Positions 9,048 to 19,373 are shown, numbered from the stretch's first letter. The stretch is DNA of 64,000 bases from Sphingobium sp. 66-54 (GCA_001899715.1 MKWI01000023.1:1-64000), one strand, 5' to 3'. Numbers and translations: made by a program. The notes: generated by a model from the letters alone, not told the origin.

Positions 9048-10225
9048 TTGAAGTGCAGGCGCACCGGCAGCCTGGCCGGACCATGACCGACCGTGGTCAT
9101 CCAGGGTTCGATCTCGCCAGCCAGTTCGACCCGGTCCAGCTCGCGGACCAGTGCGCCGAGCAACGCGTCCGCCTCCATATAGGCGAGCGTGCGGCCGACG
9201 CAGGCGTGGACGCCGTAGCCGAAGCCGAGGCTATGCTTGAGGTCGCGTCCGACCTTGTAGCGCTCCGGTTCGTCCCAGAAGCGCGGATCGCGATTGGCGG
9301 CTGCGAACATCAGGCCGACGCGGGTGCCGGCCGGCACGACCATGTCGTCGATCGGCACGTCGACCGTGGTGATCCGCCCGGCCATGCGCGAGGGGCTGTC
9401 CCACCGCAGCGTCTCGTCGAACGCGTTACGCAGAAGCTTGGGGTTGGCCTTGACCTTCTCGAACTCCTCGGGGAATTCCGCCCATGCCCGCAGCGCATTG
9501 GCCATGGTGATATAGGTGGTGTCCGCCCCGGCCGAGAGGATGGTCTGGAGCAGCAGCTTGGCCTCAGCCAGCGTGATCTTGCCCTCATCAGCGGCCTTGA
9601 ACATCAGCGCGCCGAACCCGTCCGGATCGAGCCCGTCGCGCTCGCAGACCGTATTCAGCCATGCGATGACCGGCTCGAAATCCTCGACCATCGCCTCGCG
9701 GAACAGCTCGTTCTCTGGCCCCATCGTCGCCCAGACCATATGCGAGAAGCCGTGCATATGGGTGCGGTCGCCCGGCGGCAGGCCGAGCGCATCGGGGAAG
9801 ACGGTATAGACATATTTGCGCGTCACCTCCTCCACCGCGTCGAGCACCCCGCCGCCGCGCGCGCGCAACGCCGCGACATGACGATCCGCGCCGGTGGTGA
9901 AGATGTCACGCATCGAGTCGAGCGTACGCGGCGAGAGGGCATCGCCGATCACCCGGCGCACGCGGGTATGCTCGGGCGGATCGTCCGTCAGCAGGATCTC
10001 CGGCCGTAGCGACTTGGGATCGTGCCATGGACGCGAAGTGGAGGAGAAGCTCTTCCAGTCCATCAAACCCGCGGCGACATGCTCGTGCCGGCCAATCATC
10101 ACCACGCCATCGGCGAGCCGCACCGCCGGAGCAAACTCGCGCAGCGCATCGTCCACGTTGCGGGCGTCACGCACCGCCTCACGAGTGAAGATATCCAGCG
10201 GATAATCGGGAATCTCGCGTGCCAT
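9044..10225 (-). CDS. cytochrome P450
   Basis: Heme-thiolate motif FGYGVHACVGRTLA; I-helix AGADTT; ETLRW (ExxR). Confidence 0.95.
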   Translation of the reverse strand: MAREIPDYPLDIFTREAVRDARNVDDALREFAPAVRLADGVVMIGRHEHVAAGLMDWKSFSSTSRPWHDPKSLRPEILLTDDPPEHTRVRRVIGDALSPRTLDSMRDIFTTGADRHVAALRARGGGVLDAVEEVTRKYVYTVFPDALGLPPGDRTHMHGFSHMVWATMGPENELFREAMVEDFEPVIAWLNTVCERDGLDPDGFGALMFKAADEGKITLAEAKLLLQTILSAGADTTYITMANALRAWAEFPEEFEKVKANPKLLRNAFDETLRWDSPSRMAGRITTVDVPIDDMVVPAGTRVGLMFAAANRDPRFWDEPERYKVGRDLKHSLGFGYGVHACVGRTLAYMEADALLGALVRELDRVELAGEIEPWMTTVGHGPARLPVRLHFK

Positions 10226-11124
10226 CAGCTTCCCTCCAGCCCGATGCCGAAGAAGCGGGTGCCCTCGCCCTCGGTCCTGATCCACCCGGCGGTGGGGTCG
10301 GCAAAATGCGCGCCGATTACCAGCACTCCGGAATCCTTGTATTTATCGACGAAATCCATGCGGGTCTTCTTGCCGGCGGGCGGGTTCATATCGAACCGCG
10401 CCGGGCGATGCGGCAGCGCCGTCTGGATCGGATGGTGCATGAGGTCGCCGGTGATGACCCCGCGCTCGCCCTTCGATTCGATGCAGAGGTGGATATGGCC
10501 CGGCGTGTGGCCATGGCTCGGCTCCACCCACAATTCCTCGCTGATCCGGTGATCGGTATCGATCAGGTCGGCAAGACCGCGCTCCATGATCGGGTCCACC
10601 GAGTCGGCGAAATGGCGCACATCGTGCAGCCCATGGTCCTCATGGCTGCGCATCTCCGCCCAGGCGTCGAACTCCTTGCGGCCGAACAGATAGCGTGCAT
10701 TGGGGAAGGTCGGCGCCCATTGCGTGCCGTCCCAATAGGTGTTCCAGCCGACATGGTCGAAGTGGAGATGAGTGCAGAGCACCACGTCGATATCCTCGGG
10801 CTTGAGGCCGAGCGAGCCGAGGTCCTCCAGAAAGCTGGTGTTGAGATTGGTGAACACATCGAAAGCGCGGTCGCGGCCATTGCCGATGCAGGTATCCAGC
10901 ATGACGTTCAGCGTCGGCGTCTGCACGACGAATCCCTGGAAGTTCATGATCTGCTCGCCCTGCGGCGTCGCGTAATGCGGGTGGAGCCAGCGCATCGCGA
11001 TCACCTCCTCGGGCGTCGCGTCGGCGATGGTCATGTTGATGTGATCGGAGAATTTCCACACCTCGACGAGCCGGCTGACGGTCACGTCGCCGATCTGCCA
11101 GCTCCTGATATGTTCCTTCGCCAT
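10225..11124 (-). CDS. MBL-fold metallo-hydrolase
   Basis: THLHFDHVGWN metal-binding motif, GHTPGH, TGDLMHHP. Confidence 0.88.
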   Translation of the reverse strand: MAKEHIRSWQIGDVTVSRLVEVWKFSDHINMTIADATPEEVIAMRWLHPHYATPQGEQIMNFQGFVVQTPTLNVMLDTCIGNGRDRAFDVFTNLNTSFLEDLGSLGLKPEDIDVVLCTHLHFDHVGWNTYWDGTQWAPTFPNARYLFGRKEFDAWAEMRSHEDHGLHDVRHFADSVDPIMERGLADLIDTDHRISEELWVEPSHGHTPGHIHLCIESKGERGVITGDLMHHPIQTALPHRPARFDMNPPAGKKTRMDFVDKYKDSGVLVIGAHFADPTAGWIRTEGEGTRFFGIGLEGS

Positions 11125-11155
11125 GAGCCTCTCCTCAGGGGATTTTTTGTCTCGT

Positions 11156-12796
11156 TCACACCTTGCGCGCGGGCGATTCCGGCGGCAGATCGACCGGCGG
11201 CAGCGGCGCCTTACCGAGTAGCTTGTCCGCCCCGCGCTCACCGACCATCACCGCCGGCGCATTGGTGTTGCCGCCAACCAGCATCGGGAAGACCGAGGCA
11301 TCAGCCACGCGCAAACCTTCGATGCCATGCACCTTGAGATCGGGATCGACCACCGCATCCTTGTCCACGCCCATCTTGCAGGTGCCGCACGGGTGATGAA
11401 CAGTATAGCCGTTCTGGCGGATGAATGCCTTGATATCCTCATCGCTCTGTACCGCTGGTCCCGGTGCCACCTCAACACCGCTATACTTTGCGAACGAGGG
11501 CGCGGCGAAGGCCTGGCGCGCGATCTTCACCGCGCGCACCAAGGGCTCGATATCCTCTTCCACGGCCAGCAATTGCGGGTCGATCAACGGCGCCTCGCGC
11601 ACATCCGCCGAGGCGAGGCGCAGCGTACCCCGGCTCCTGGGATAGAGACCGACCGGGCTGATCGCATAGCCATGGCCGACCGGCAGCGGCAGCTTCGTCG
11701 TCAGGCGCTTGGCCGGCTGGAACACGAACTGCACGTCCGGCTTGGTGAGCGACGGATCGGTGCGCAGGAACGCCACCGACTCGAATACATTGCCGGCGAG
11801 CGGCCCGGTGCGGTTGTAGAGATATTGCAGCACGTTCCACAGGCCGCGCGGCAGCGCCTTCAGGCTGATGCCGTAGGAGGTGGCGACATCGGTCTCCATA
11901 TGCACCGGACAGGCGACGTGATCGTGATAATTACCGCCTACGCCAGGAAGATCGTGCAGCACCTCGATGCCCAGCTCGCGCAAATGCGCTGCCGGGCCTA
12001 TGCCCGAGGCCATCAGCACCTGCGGCGATTGCACCGTGCCGGCGCACAGCACCACCTCGGCGCGCGCGGCGATTACGCGGCCGTCCGTCAGCGTCACGCC
12101 GGTGGCACGCCTGCCTTCCAGATTGATCCGCGCGACCTGCGCCTGTGTCAGCACGGTAAGGTTGCGGCGCTTCTTGGCCGGGTGGAGCATCGAGCGCGCG
12201 GTGGACTCGCGCTGGCCATCGCGGATCAATCCCTGGCGGAAGCCGTAACCTTCGGAATTGGGGCCGTTGAAATCGTCGCAGCGCGGAAATTGCAGCGAGG
12301 CGAGCGCATCCATGTAATCATAGTTGAGCTGGTTGGGGTTGCGGATCAGCTTGACATTGACCGGCCCGTCCTTGCCGTGAAAAACGGAGGCGGGGTAATC
12401 CTCATTATGCTCGTTGCGGGTGAAATAGGGCAGCACTTCGCGGTAGCTCCAGCCCTTGGCGCCCATGTCCGCCCATGTGTCGAAGTCAGTCGGATGGCCG
12501 CGAAAATAGACCATGCCGTTGATCTGCCCGGAGCCGCCGATCACCTTGCCGCGCGGCACTCCGATACGCCGTCCCGCCATGCCCGGCTGTGGCACCGTCT
12601 CGAACCGCCAGTTGATCGACTTGGTGCCGATCGCCGCCGCGACCCCCGCCGGGATGTGGATGAACGGATGGCTGTCGTTGCCGCCGGCCTCCAGCACCGC
12701 CACGGTGATATCCTCGCGCTCGCTCAGGCGCGCCGCCAGCGCCGCGCCGGACGAGCCGGCGCCGACCACGACATAATCGAACTCCAGATCCGCCAT
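11156..12796 (-). CDS. GMC family oxidoreductase (choline dehydrogenase-like)
   Basis: FDYVVVGAGSSGAALAARLSE N-terminal FAD motif; C-terminal VHHPCGTCKMG and NTNAPAVMVGERGAD. Confidence 0.93.
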   Translation of the reverse strand: MADLEFDYVVVGAGSSGAALAARLSEREDITVAVLEAGGNDSHPFIHIPAGVAAAIGTKSINWRFETVPQPGMAGRRIGVPRGKVIGGSGQINGMVYFRGHPTDFDTWADMGAKGWSYREVLPYFTRNEHNEDYPASVFHGKDGPVNVKLIRNPNQLNYDYMDALASLQFPRCDDFNGPNSEGYGFRQGLIRDGQRESTARSMLHPAKKRRNLTVLTQAQVARINLEGRRATGVTLTDGRVIAARAEVVLCAGTVQSPQVLMASGIGPAAHLRELGIEVLHDLPGVGGNYHDHVACPVHMETDVATSYGISLKALPRGLWNVLQYLYNRTGPLAGNVFESVAFLRTDPSLTKPDVQFVFQPAKRLTTKLPLPVGHGYAISPVGLYPRSRGTLRLASADVREAPLIDPQLLAVEEDIEPLVRAVKIARQAFAAPSFAKYSGVEVAPGPAVQSDEDIKAFIRQNGYTVHHPCGTCKMGVDKDAVVDPDLKVHGIEGLRVADASVFPMLVGGNTNAPAVMVGERGADKLLGKAPLPPVDLPPESPARKV

Positions 12797-12903
12797 CGGC
12801 TTTCCTCTCCCTTGGCGCGAAGCTTAGGAAGCGAGCGATCGGCTGGCTTGGCCGAGAGCGAAACCGTATTGAGCGGACGCGAACGGCGGGCGCTTCCGTT
12901 TCG

Positions 12904-13080
12904 CTAGCCCTGCCCCGTCGCCAATCGCACCGCCAGCCATGCAACTGTGAAAATACCGATCCACAGCAGCACCAGCCCCGTCAGCCGCCCACGCGGCAAG
13001 CGGCGCAGGGCGAGGCTGCTGCCGACCAGCACCAGTGCCATGACAATCCAGAGCGTATTCCCCGCGATATCGAGCAGGAT
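12904..13080 (-). CDS. putative small membrane protein with non-ATG/GTG/TTG start (58 aa); absent from the supplied ORF track
   Basis: Manual translation of the minus strand gives an open frame (I/L)LLDIAGNTLWIVMALVLVGSSLALRRLPRGRLTGLVLLWIGIFTVAWLAVRLATGQG*; GGAGGA lies immediately upstream; two hydrophobic segments. Confidence 0.45.
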   Translation of the reverse strand: MLLDIAGNTLWIVMALVLVGSSLALRRLPRGRLTGLVLLWIGIFTVAWLAVRLATGQG

Positions 13081-13110
13081 GCGTCCTCCGCTTAACCCGG
13101 TCGGCTGGGA

Positions 13111-13884
13111 TTAGAGCCTTACCACCTGCCCATCATAGCCCGGCTCGACGCCATCGGGAAGCGCGGCGGCCAGCGTCGCGTAATCCATGCTCCAGTCCAT
13201 ATGGGTGAGAATGGCCCGCGTCGGCGCAATCATGGCGATCGCCTCCAGCGTCCGGTCGAGATGGAGGTGCGTGGGGTGCGGCTTCCTGCGCAGCGCGTCG
13301 ATGACGAGGCAATCGACACCCTGATAGAGCGCGACCATGTCCGGCGTAACCGCATGGCAATCGGTGGCGTAGGCGACCGACTTGCCATCGAGATCAAAGC
13401 GGAAACCGCTGGAGTAGATGCTGCCGTGCGGCTGGTCCACGGTGCGCACGGTGATGTCACCGATGATGAGGGGTCCGTCTGGCAGATTATGCGGCATCAC
13501 GGTGGGACGATAGCCTTGCCCGCCGGCGAACACATAATCGAACCGCCCCTTGAGGCGCGCCATCGTCGCGCGGTGCCCGTAGCCCGGCACCGGCGTGCCG
13601 CGATGGTGCATGACCTGCCGCAGATCGTCGATGCCGTGGGTATGGTCGGCATGATCGTGCGTCCACAGCACCGCATCGAGATGGATCACACCGGCGGCGA
13701 GAAGTTGGGCGCGCATATCCGGCGAGGTATCGACCAGGAGGCGCGTCGTCGCGCTCTCGACCAGGATGGAAACGCGCGTGCGGCGGTTGCGCGGATCGGC
13801 AGGATCGCATGCGCCCCAATCGCCGCCGATGCGCGGCACGCCGGACGAGGTGCCGCATCCAAGGATCGTCAGCGTGAGCGTCAC
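13111..13884 (-). CDS. MBL-fold metallo-hydrolase, PhnP-like cyclic phosphodiesterase family
   Basis: VTLTLTILGCGTSSGVPRIG N-terminus, WTHDHADHTHGIDDLR; GTG start. Confidence 0.88.
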   Translation of the reverse strand: MTLTLTILGCGTSSGVPRIGGDWGACDPADPRNRRTRVSILVESATTRLLVDTSPDMRAQLLAAGVIHLDAVLWTHDHADHTHGIDDLRQVMHHRGTPVPGYGHRATMARLKGRFDYVFAGGQGYRPTVMPHNLPDGPLIIGDITVRTVDQPHGSIYSSGFRFDLDGKSVAYATDCHAVTPDMVALYQGVDCLVIDALRRKPHPTHLHLDRTLEAIAMIAPTRAILTHMDWSMDYATLAAALPDGVEPGYDGQVVRL

Positions 13885-13888
13885 GACG

Positions 13889-14674
13889 TCACGCTGCGAC
13901 CGGACGGGCCTTGCCGAACAAAGCGAAGAAATTACGGCTGGTCGCAGCGGCCAACGTCTCCAGATCCTCACCGCGCAGGTTGGCAAGGAAGCGGGCTGTA
14001 TCCGCGACAAAAGCCGGCTCGCACGGCTTCCCCCGATGCGGCACGGGAGCAAGGAACGGCGAGTCCGTTTCGATCAGCAGCTTCTCCAGCGGCAGACGGC
14101 GCGCCGTCTCCTGCAACGCTTTGGCATTCTTGAAGGTCACGATACCGGAAATGCTGATGTAGAAGCCGAGGTCCAGCGCGATGTCCGCAAAGGCATCGCT
14201 GGCGGTAAAGCAGTGGATGACGCCGGTGAAGGCGCCCTGCTCCATCTCATCGCGCAGGATGGCGGCGGTATCCTCCTCGGCATCGCGCGTGTGGACGATC
14301 AGCGGCAGGCCGGTCTCGCGCGCGGCAGCAATATGCGCACGGAAGCCGCGCTGCTGCTGGGCGCGATCGCTATGGTCGTAATAATAATCGAGGCCGGTCT
14401 CACCGATCCCGATAACGCGCGGGTGCTGCGCGGCCCTAACCAGACGGGCGGTACCGACATGGACATGCTCGTCCGCCTCGTGCGGGTGGATGCCGACGCT
14501 GGCCCACACGTCGCTTTCTCGTTCAGCCACGCTGACAACGGCATCCCACTCGCGCTCGCGGGTGGAGATGTTGAGCATGGTGTCGACGCCGGCTGCACGG
14601 GCGCGCGCGAGGACGGCAGGCTGATCCTCAACCAATCCCTCATAATTGAGATGGCAGTGGCTATCGACCAGCAT
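13889..14674 (-). CDS. tatD: TatD family metal-dependent hydrolase
   Basis: LVDSHCHLNYEGL, GIGETGLDYYYD, ETDSPFLAP motifs. Confidence 0.93.
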   Translation of the reverse strand: MLVDSHCHLNYEGLVEDQPAVLARARAAGVDTMLNISTREREWDAVVSVAERESDVWASVGIHPHEADEHVHVGTARLVRAAQHPRVIGIGETGLDYYYDHSDRAQQQRGFRAHIAAARETGLPLIVHTRDAEEDTAAILRDEMEQGAFTGVIHCFTASDAFADIALDLGFYISISGIVTFKNAKALQETARRLPLEKLLIETDSPFLAPVPHRGKPCEPAFVADTARFLANLRGEDLETLAAATSRNFFALFGKARPVAA

Positions 14675-16239
14675 CAGGCCGTCTCCACCGGCAATTCAAG
14701 ACGTGGAAACAATGGCTTGGGAGGCGTTATGATAAAATCGCCGGAGCGCAGCGGACTATACCAGTCATCCGCCAGCGCGGTGTAGCCGCGCGCCGATGAA
14801 GGCACGCCCATCTGATCAAGCAACGCCGTAGCACTGGCCGGGATAACCGGCAGGATCGCGACGGCCAGTTCGCCGATCGCCACATAGAGCGTCGCCAGCA
14901 CCGCCTCCATCCGCGCCGGATCGGTCTTGCGCAATGCCCAGGGCGCCTGCGCGTCGATATAGGCGTTGCAGGCGAAGCAGGCGTGCAGCCATGCCTGGAT
15001 GGCATCGGATGGCGCGAATGCCTCGAACGCGCGCGGCACCTCATGCTGTGCGGCCTCCCGCACGGCGGCGAGCAGCGCTTCGTCTTCAGGCAACGGCGCG
15101 GGCGCCGGGAGTCGACCGTCGAGATTCTTGGCGATGAAGCTCAAGGTGCGCTGGGCGAGATTGCCGAACGCATTGCCCAGATCGCTATTGGTTTTCTGAA
15201 CAATCGCTTCCGCGCTATAGCTGCCGTCATTTCCGAAGCTGACCTCGGCCAGCAGGAAGTAACGCAGCGGGTCCGCGCCGAAGGTCTCGGCGAGCACCAT
15301 CGGGTCGACGACATTGCCGAGCGACTTGGACATTTTCTCCCCGCGATTAAGCAGGAAGCCGTGGCCGAACACGGTGCGCGGCAGCGGCAGCTTCGCGCTC
15401 ATCAGGAAGGCCGGCCAATAAACGGTGTGGAAGCGCACGATATCCTTGCCGATGATGTGGACGATATCGCCCCCTTCGGCCCAGTAATGCGCCATGCGTG
15501 CCGCATCGTCCGGATAGCCGCAGCCGGTGAGATAGTTGGTCAGCGCGTCGACCCAGACATACATGACATGTTCGGGCGAGCCGGGCACCTTGACGCCCCA
15601 ATCGAAGCTGGTGCGCGAGACGGAGAGATCGCGCAGCCCGCCTTCGACGAAACGCAATATCTCGTTGCGGCGGCTCTCTGGCTGGATGAAGTCCGGCCGC
15701 TCGGCATAGAGCGCCAGCAGCCGGTCCTGATAGGCGGACAGGCGGAAGAACCAACTCTCCTCCACCGTCCACTCGACCGGCGTGCCCTGCGGAGAAAGCT
15801 TCTGCCCGTCCTCGCCGGGGGTCAGTTCGCTCTCGTCGTAATAGGCTTCGTCGCGGACCGAATACCAACCCTCATAGCGATCCAGATAAAGGTCGCCATT
15901 GGCGGCCATCGCTTCCCATATCGCCTGGCTGGCGCGGTGATGATCCGACTCGCTGGTGCGGATGAACCGATCGTAGGAGATATTCAACTTGTCATCCATC
16001 GCTTTGAAATAGGATGACAATTCATCGACGAACTGTTGCGGCTCGATACCACGCGCCCGCGATGCCTGCGCGACCTTGAGGCCATGCTCGTCCGTGCCGG
16101 TCTGGAAATAGACGTCACGCCCCATCATCCGCGCCGCCCGCGCGAAAGCGTCGGTGGCGATCGCCTCATAGGCATGGCCGATGTGCGGACGGCCATTGGG
16201 ATAATTGATGGCGGTCGTAATGGTGAGCGGCGTCGGCAT
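14674..16239 (-). CDS. metG: methionine--tRNA ligase
   Basis: HIGH motif PHIGHAYEA and KMSKS motif EKMSKSLGN. Confidence 0.97.
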   Translation of the reverse strand: MPTPLTITTAINYPNGRPHIGHAYEAIATDAFARAARMMGRDVYFQTGTDEHGLKVAQASRARGIEPQQFVDELSSYFKAMDDKLNISYDRFIRTSESDHHRASQAIWEAMAANGDLYLDRYEGWYSVRDEAYYDESELTPGEDGQKLSPQGTPVEWTVEESWFFRLSAYQDRLLALYAERPDFIQPESRRNEILRFVEGGLRDLSVSRTSFDWGVKVPGSPEHVMYVWVDALTNYLTGCGYPDDAARMAHYWAEGGDIVHIIGKDIVRFHTVYWPAFLMSAKLPLPRTVFGHGFLLNRGEKMSKSLGNVVDPMVLAETFGADPLRYFLLAEVSFGNDGSYSAEAIVQKTNSDLGNAFGNLAQRTLSFIAKNLDGRLPAPAPLPEDEALLAAVREAAQHEVPRAFEAFAPSDAIQAWLHACFACNAYIDAQAPWALRKTDPARMEAVLATLYVAIGELAVAILPVIPASATALLDQMGVPSSARGYTALADDWYSPLRSGDFIITPPKPLFPRLELPVETA

Positions 16240-16496
16240 GGATCCTGCTGATCTGTCTGGAGGCCGCCCCGGTCGCGGCCGTTGGAGGCCCTCTCTCTAG
16301 CGGGAGGACGGCGATATGCCTAGGGGTTGCGCTTGTGGGATCGAGAGAAGTGAGGAAAGTGGCAGGATCAAAAAGCTTGGAAACGTCGCAGCTTCAAGCA
16401 CGCAGGCCAAACTCCCGCACGCTGGCACAAGCATGGCCTAGCCTCGCCTGCCCCTTCAACGCGTCGCTCGACCATTCTCTCCCGCCGGAGAGCAGG

Positions 16497-16604
16497 TCAG
16501 CGGCTGGTCGGTGCCGCCCGGTGGTCTTGCGCCTGCCCTAGCCCAACGGCCATGGCGGCGCTGCCGATCGCGCCAAGCACCAGAATCCAGAAGACTTTCT
16601 TCAT
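16497..16604 (-). CDS. tiny putative exported/membrane peptide (35 aa)
   Basis: Manual translation MKKVFWILVLGAIGSAAMAVGLGQAQDHRAAPTSR*, just downstream of leuC; below the ORF-track length cutoff. Confidence 0.45.
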   Translation of the reverse strand: MKKVFWILVLGAIGSAAMAVGLGQAQDHRAAPTSR

Positions 16605-16614
16605 GCGGCCCCTT

Positions 16615-18057
16615 TTAAGCTCGTTCATTTCCCATTAGGTCACGAACGTCCGCAAGTCGACCCCTGATCGCAGCGGCGGCCGCCATCACCGGCGAGACAA
16701 GGTGCGTGCGTGCACCCGGCCCTTGCCGCCCCATGAAGTTGCGGTTGCTGGTCGAAGCGCAACGCTCGCCGCTCGGCACGCGGTCCGGGTTCATGCCCAG
16801 ACACATGGAGCAGCCCGGCTCGCGCCACTCGAAGCCGGCCTCGATGAAGACGCGGTCCAGCCCTTCCGCCTCAGCCTGTCGCTTGACCAGGCCCGAGCCG
16901 GGCACGACCAGCGCCTGCTTGATGCCGTCAGCTACATGGCGCCCGCGCAGCACGGCGGCAGCGGCACGCAGGTCCTCGATGCGGCTGTTGGTGCAACTGC
17001 CGATGAAGATATGCTCGACGCTCACGTCTTCCATGCGCTGGCCCGCCGTCAGCCCCATATAATCGAGCGACTTGGCGGCGGCGGCGCGCTTGGAGGGGTC
17101 CTCAAAGCTATCCGGATCGGGCACGGCGCCAGTGATCGGCACCACGTCCTCCGGGCTGGTGCCCCAGGTGACGTTGGGCGCGATGTCGGTCGCATCCAGA
17201 CGCAGGCTCTTGTCGAACCGCGCGCCTTCGTCCGTCACCAGCGTCTTCCACCACGCCACAGCTTTCTCCCAATCCGCGCCATGCGGCGCCATGGGCCGGC
17301 CCTTGATGTAGGCGAAAGTCTTTTCATCCGGCGCGAACAGCCCCGAGCGCGCTCCGCCCTCAATCGCCATGTTGGCGACGGTCAGCCGGCCCTCGATGCT
17401 CATGTCGCGGAAGGTCGAGCCACGATATTCGACGACATGGCCCGTGCCGCCCGCCGTACCGGTGCGGCCGATGATTGCCAGCACCACGTCCTTGGCGGTG
17501 ACGCCATAGCCGAGCGCCCCCTCCACCTCGATGGCGAAGGTTTTTGAGGGTTTGAGCAGCAGCGTCTGCGTCGCCAGCACATGCTCCACCTCGCTGGTGC
17601 CGATGCCGAAGGCCAGCGCGCCCAGCGCGCCATGCGCCGCCGTGTGGCTGTCCCCGCACACCAGAGTCGTGCCCGGCAGCGTGAAGCCCTGCTCCGGCCC
17701 GACGACATGGACGATGCCCTGCTCGGCCGCCACCGCATCGAAATATTTGATGCCGAACTCAGGCGCGTTGCGCTCCAGCGCGGCAAGCTGCTGCGCACTC
17801 TGCGCATTTGCGATGGGGATGCGCCGGCCCTGCGCGTCGAGGCGCGGCGTGGTCGGCACGTTATGGTCCGGCACTGCCAGCGTCAGGTCCGGCCGGCGGA
17901 CCCTGCGCCCGGCAAGACGAAGGCCCTCAAACGCCTGCGGACTGGTGACTTCATGCACCAGATGGCGGTCGATATAGACGAGGCAGGTGCCGTCATCGCG
18001 CTTCTCGACGACGTGCGCGTCCCAGATCTTTTCGTAGAGTGTACGGGCTTTGCTCAT
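16615..18057 (-). CDS. leuC: 3-isopropylmalate dehydratase large subunit
   Basis: Aconitase-family cysteine motifs ([38 protein letters not shown]). Confidence 0.96.
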   Translation of the reverse strand: MSKARTLYEKIWDAHVVEKRDDGTCLVYIDRHLVHEVTSPQAFEGLRLAGRRVRRPDLTLAVPDHNVPTTPRLDAQGRRIPIANAQSAQQLAALERNAPEFGIKYFDAVAAEQGIVHVVGPEQGFTLPGTTLVCGDSHTAAHGALGALAFGIGTSEVEHVLATQTLLLKPSKTFAIEVEGALGYGVTAKDVVLAIIGRTGTAGGTGHVVEYRGSTFRDMSIEGRLTVANMAIEGGARSGLFAPDEKTFAYIKGRPMAPHGADWEKAVAWWKTLVTDEGARFDKSLRLDATDIAPNVTWGTSPEDVVPITGAVPDPDSFEDPSKRAAAAKSLDYMGLTAGQRMEDVSVEHIFIGSCTNSRIEDLRAAAAVLRGRHVADGIKQALVVPGSGLVKRQAEAEGLDRVFIEAGFEWREPGCSMCLGMNPDRVPSGERCASTSNRNFMGRQGPGARTHLVSPVMAAAAAIRGRLADVRDLMGNERA

Positions 18058-18098
18058 ATCAGGTCGCCCCTAGCGCCGCGCGGCGCAAGGTGAAAGCC

Positions 18099-19373
18099 TT
18101 ATATTGGGCGCCGATAGTCCGCTTCAATGCTGTGCGAGGCGCGCCAGTAATGAAAAGCCGCCCACAGATAGAAGGCACACAGGCTTGCCATGGCAAGGCC
18201 CAGCGCCAGCGCCGGCTCGATGCCCTTGGCCGCATAGCTATCGCTCACCAACCCGAGCAGTAACGGACCGAAACCGCCGCCGACCAGCGTGTAGATCATT
18301 GAGGTGAACGCCGTCCCCGTTGCCCGCATCCGTGCACTCAGCATGTTCTGGAACGTGCCCTGCGTCGGCCCAAGATAGGTATATTGAAAGAGGCCGCACA
18401 GGCCGACCAGCGCGATCAGCAGTGCCGGCTGATCGCGGGTGATCGCAAAGGCATAGAGCGGCGCGGAGACGAGTAGGCCAATCGCCGGCATCAGCGCATA
18501 GCCGCGTCGATTGCCGCGCGCCGCCAGCCGGTCCGAGAGCCAGCCTGCGCCCAGAATACTGAGCGTGGATGGCAGGCTCGCTACCAGTCCCGCCACGAGG
18601 CCCGCCTCGACCAGCGAGAAGCCGAAGCGGCGGATGAGATAAGCGGCCAGGAACGCGTTGAGGCCGAAGCCGACCATGCTGGCAATGGTCGATCCTGCGA
18701 GCATGTGTCGCATCGTCGGCCATGTGAAATAGCGGCCGAGCACCGCGCCGAGCGAGGGGATCGTGGCATTATCGCTCTGCACGTCATGCTGGCCGCGCTT
18801 GGGTTCGGCCACGAACAAGGTCAGCAGGATCGCAAGCACGATTCCCGGCACCGCCGCCACGAACAGCGCGGCCCGCCAGCCATAGATCTGCGCCACCAGC
18901 GCGCCGCCGCTGGCGCCGAGGAACGCGCCGATCGGCGGAGCGAGGTTGAGCGCGGACATCATCGTCGCACGCTTGTGCGGCGGGAAATAATCGGACACGA
19001 CCGAGTAAGTGGAAGGCAGCCCCACCGCCTCGCCCACGCCCACCCCGATCCGCGCCAGCAGCAGCTGCACGAAGTTGTTGGCAAGGCCGCAGGCCGCCGT
19101 CGCGATCGACCAGAAAACGGTGCCGATCGAGATCAACGTCAGCCGCCGCTTGCGCTCAGCCAGTCGCGCGACAAACAGCCCCAACCCGACATTGAGCACG
19201 GCAAAGGCAAGGCCGTTGACGATGCCGATCTGCGTATCGCTGAGCGAGAACTCGATCTTCAGCGGCTCGACCAGTACGTTCATGATGATCCGGTCGACAA
19301 ACCCGATCACACCGATGGACGTCAGCAGCACGAGCGCCAGCCGCGGACGCTCCTTAACAAGATTGAAGGCCAT
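18099..19373 (-). CDS. MFS transporter
   Basis: 12-TM pattern; GVGVGEAVGLPSTYSVVSDYFPPHKRATMMS. Confidence 0.88.
   Translation of the reverse strand: MAFNLVKERPRLALVLLTSIGVIGFVDRIIMNVLVEPLKIEFSLSDTQIGIVNGLAFAVLNVGLGLFVARLAERKRRLTLISIGTVFWSIATAACGLANNFVQLLLARIGVGVGEAVGLPSTYSVVSDYFPPHKRATMMSALNLAPPIGAFLGASGGALVAQIYGWRAALFVAAVPGIVLAILLTLFVAEPKRGQHDVQSDNATIPSLGAVLGRYFTWPTMRHMLAGSTIASMVGFGLNAFLAAYLIRRFGFSLVEAGLVAGLVASLPSTLSILGAGWLSDRLAARGNRRGYALMPAIGLLVSAPLYAFAITRDQPALLIALVGLCGLFQYTYLGPTQGTFQNMLSARMRATGTAFTSMIYTLVGGGFGPLLLGLVSDSYAAKGIEPALALGLAMASLCAFYLWAAFHYWRASHSIEADYRRPI

Noticed and set aside
11327-12907. 526-aa ORF opposite the GMC oxidoreductase
   Set aside because: Antisense high-GC artefact with compositional bias and no motifs
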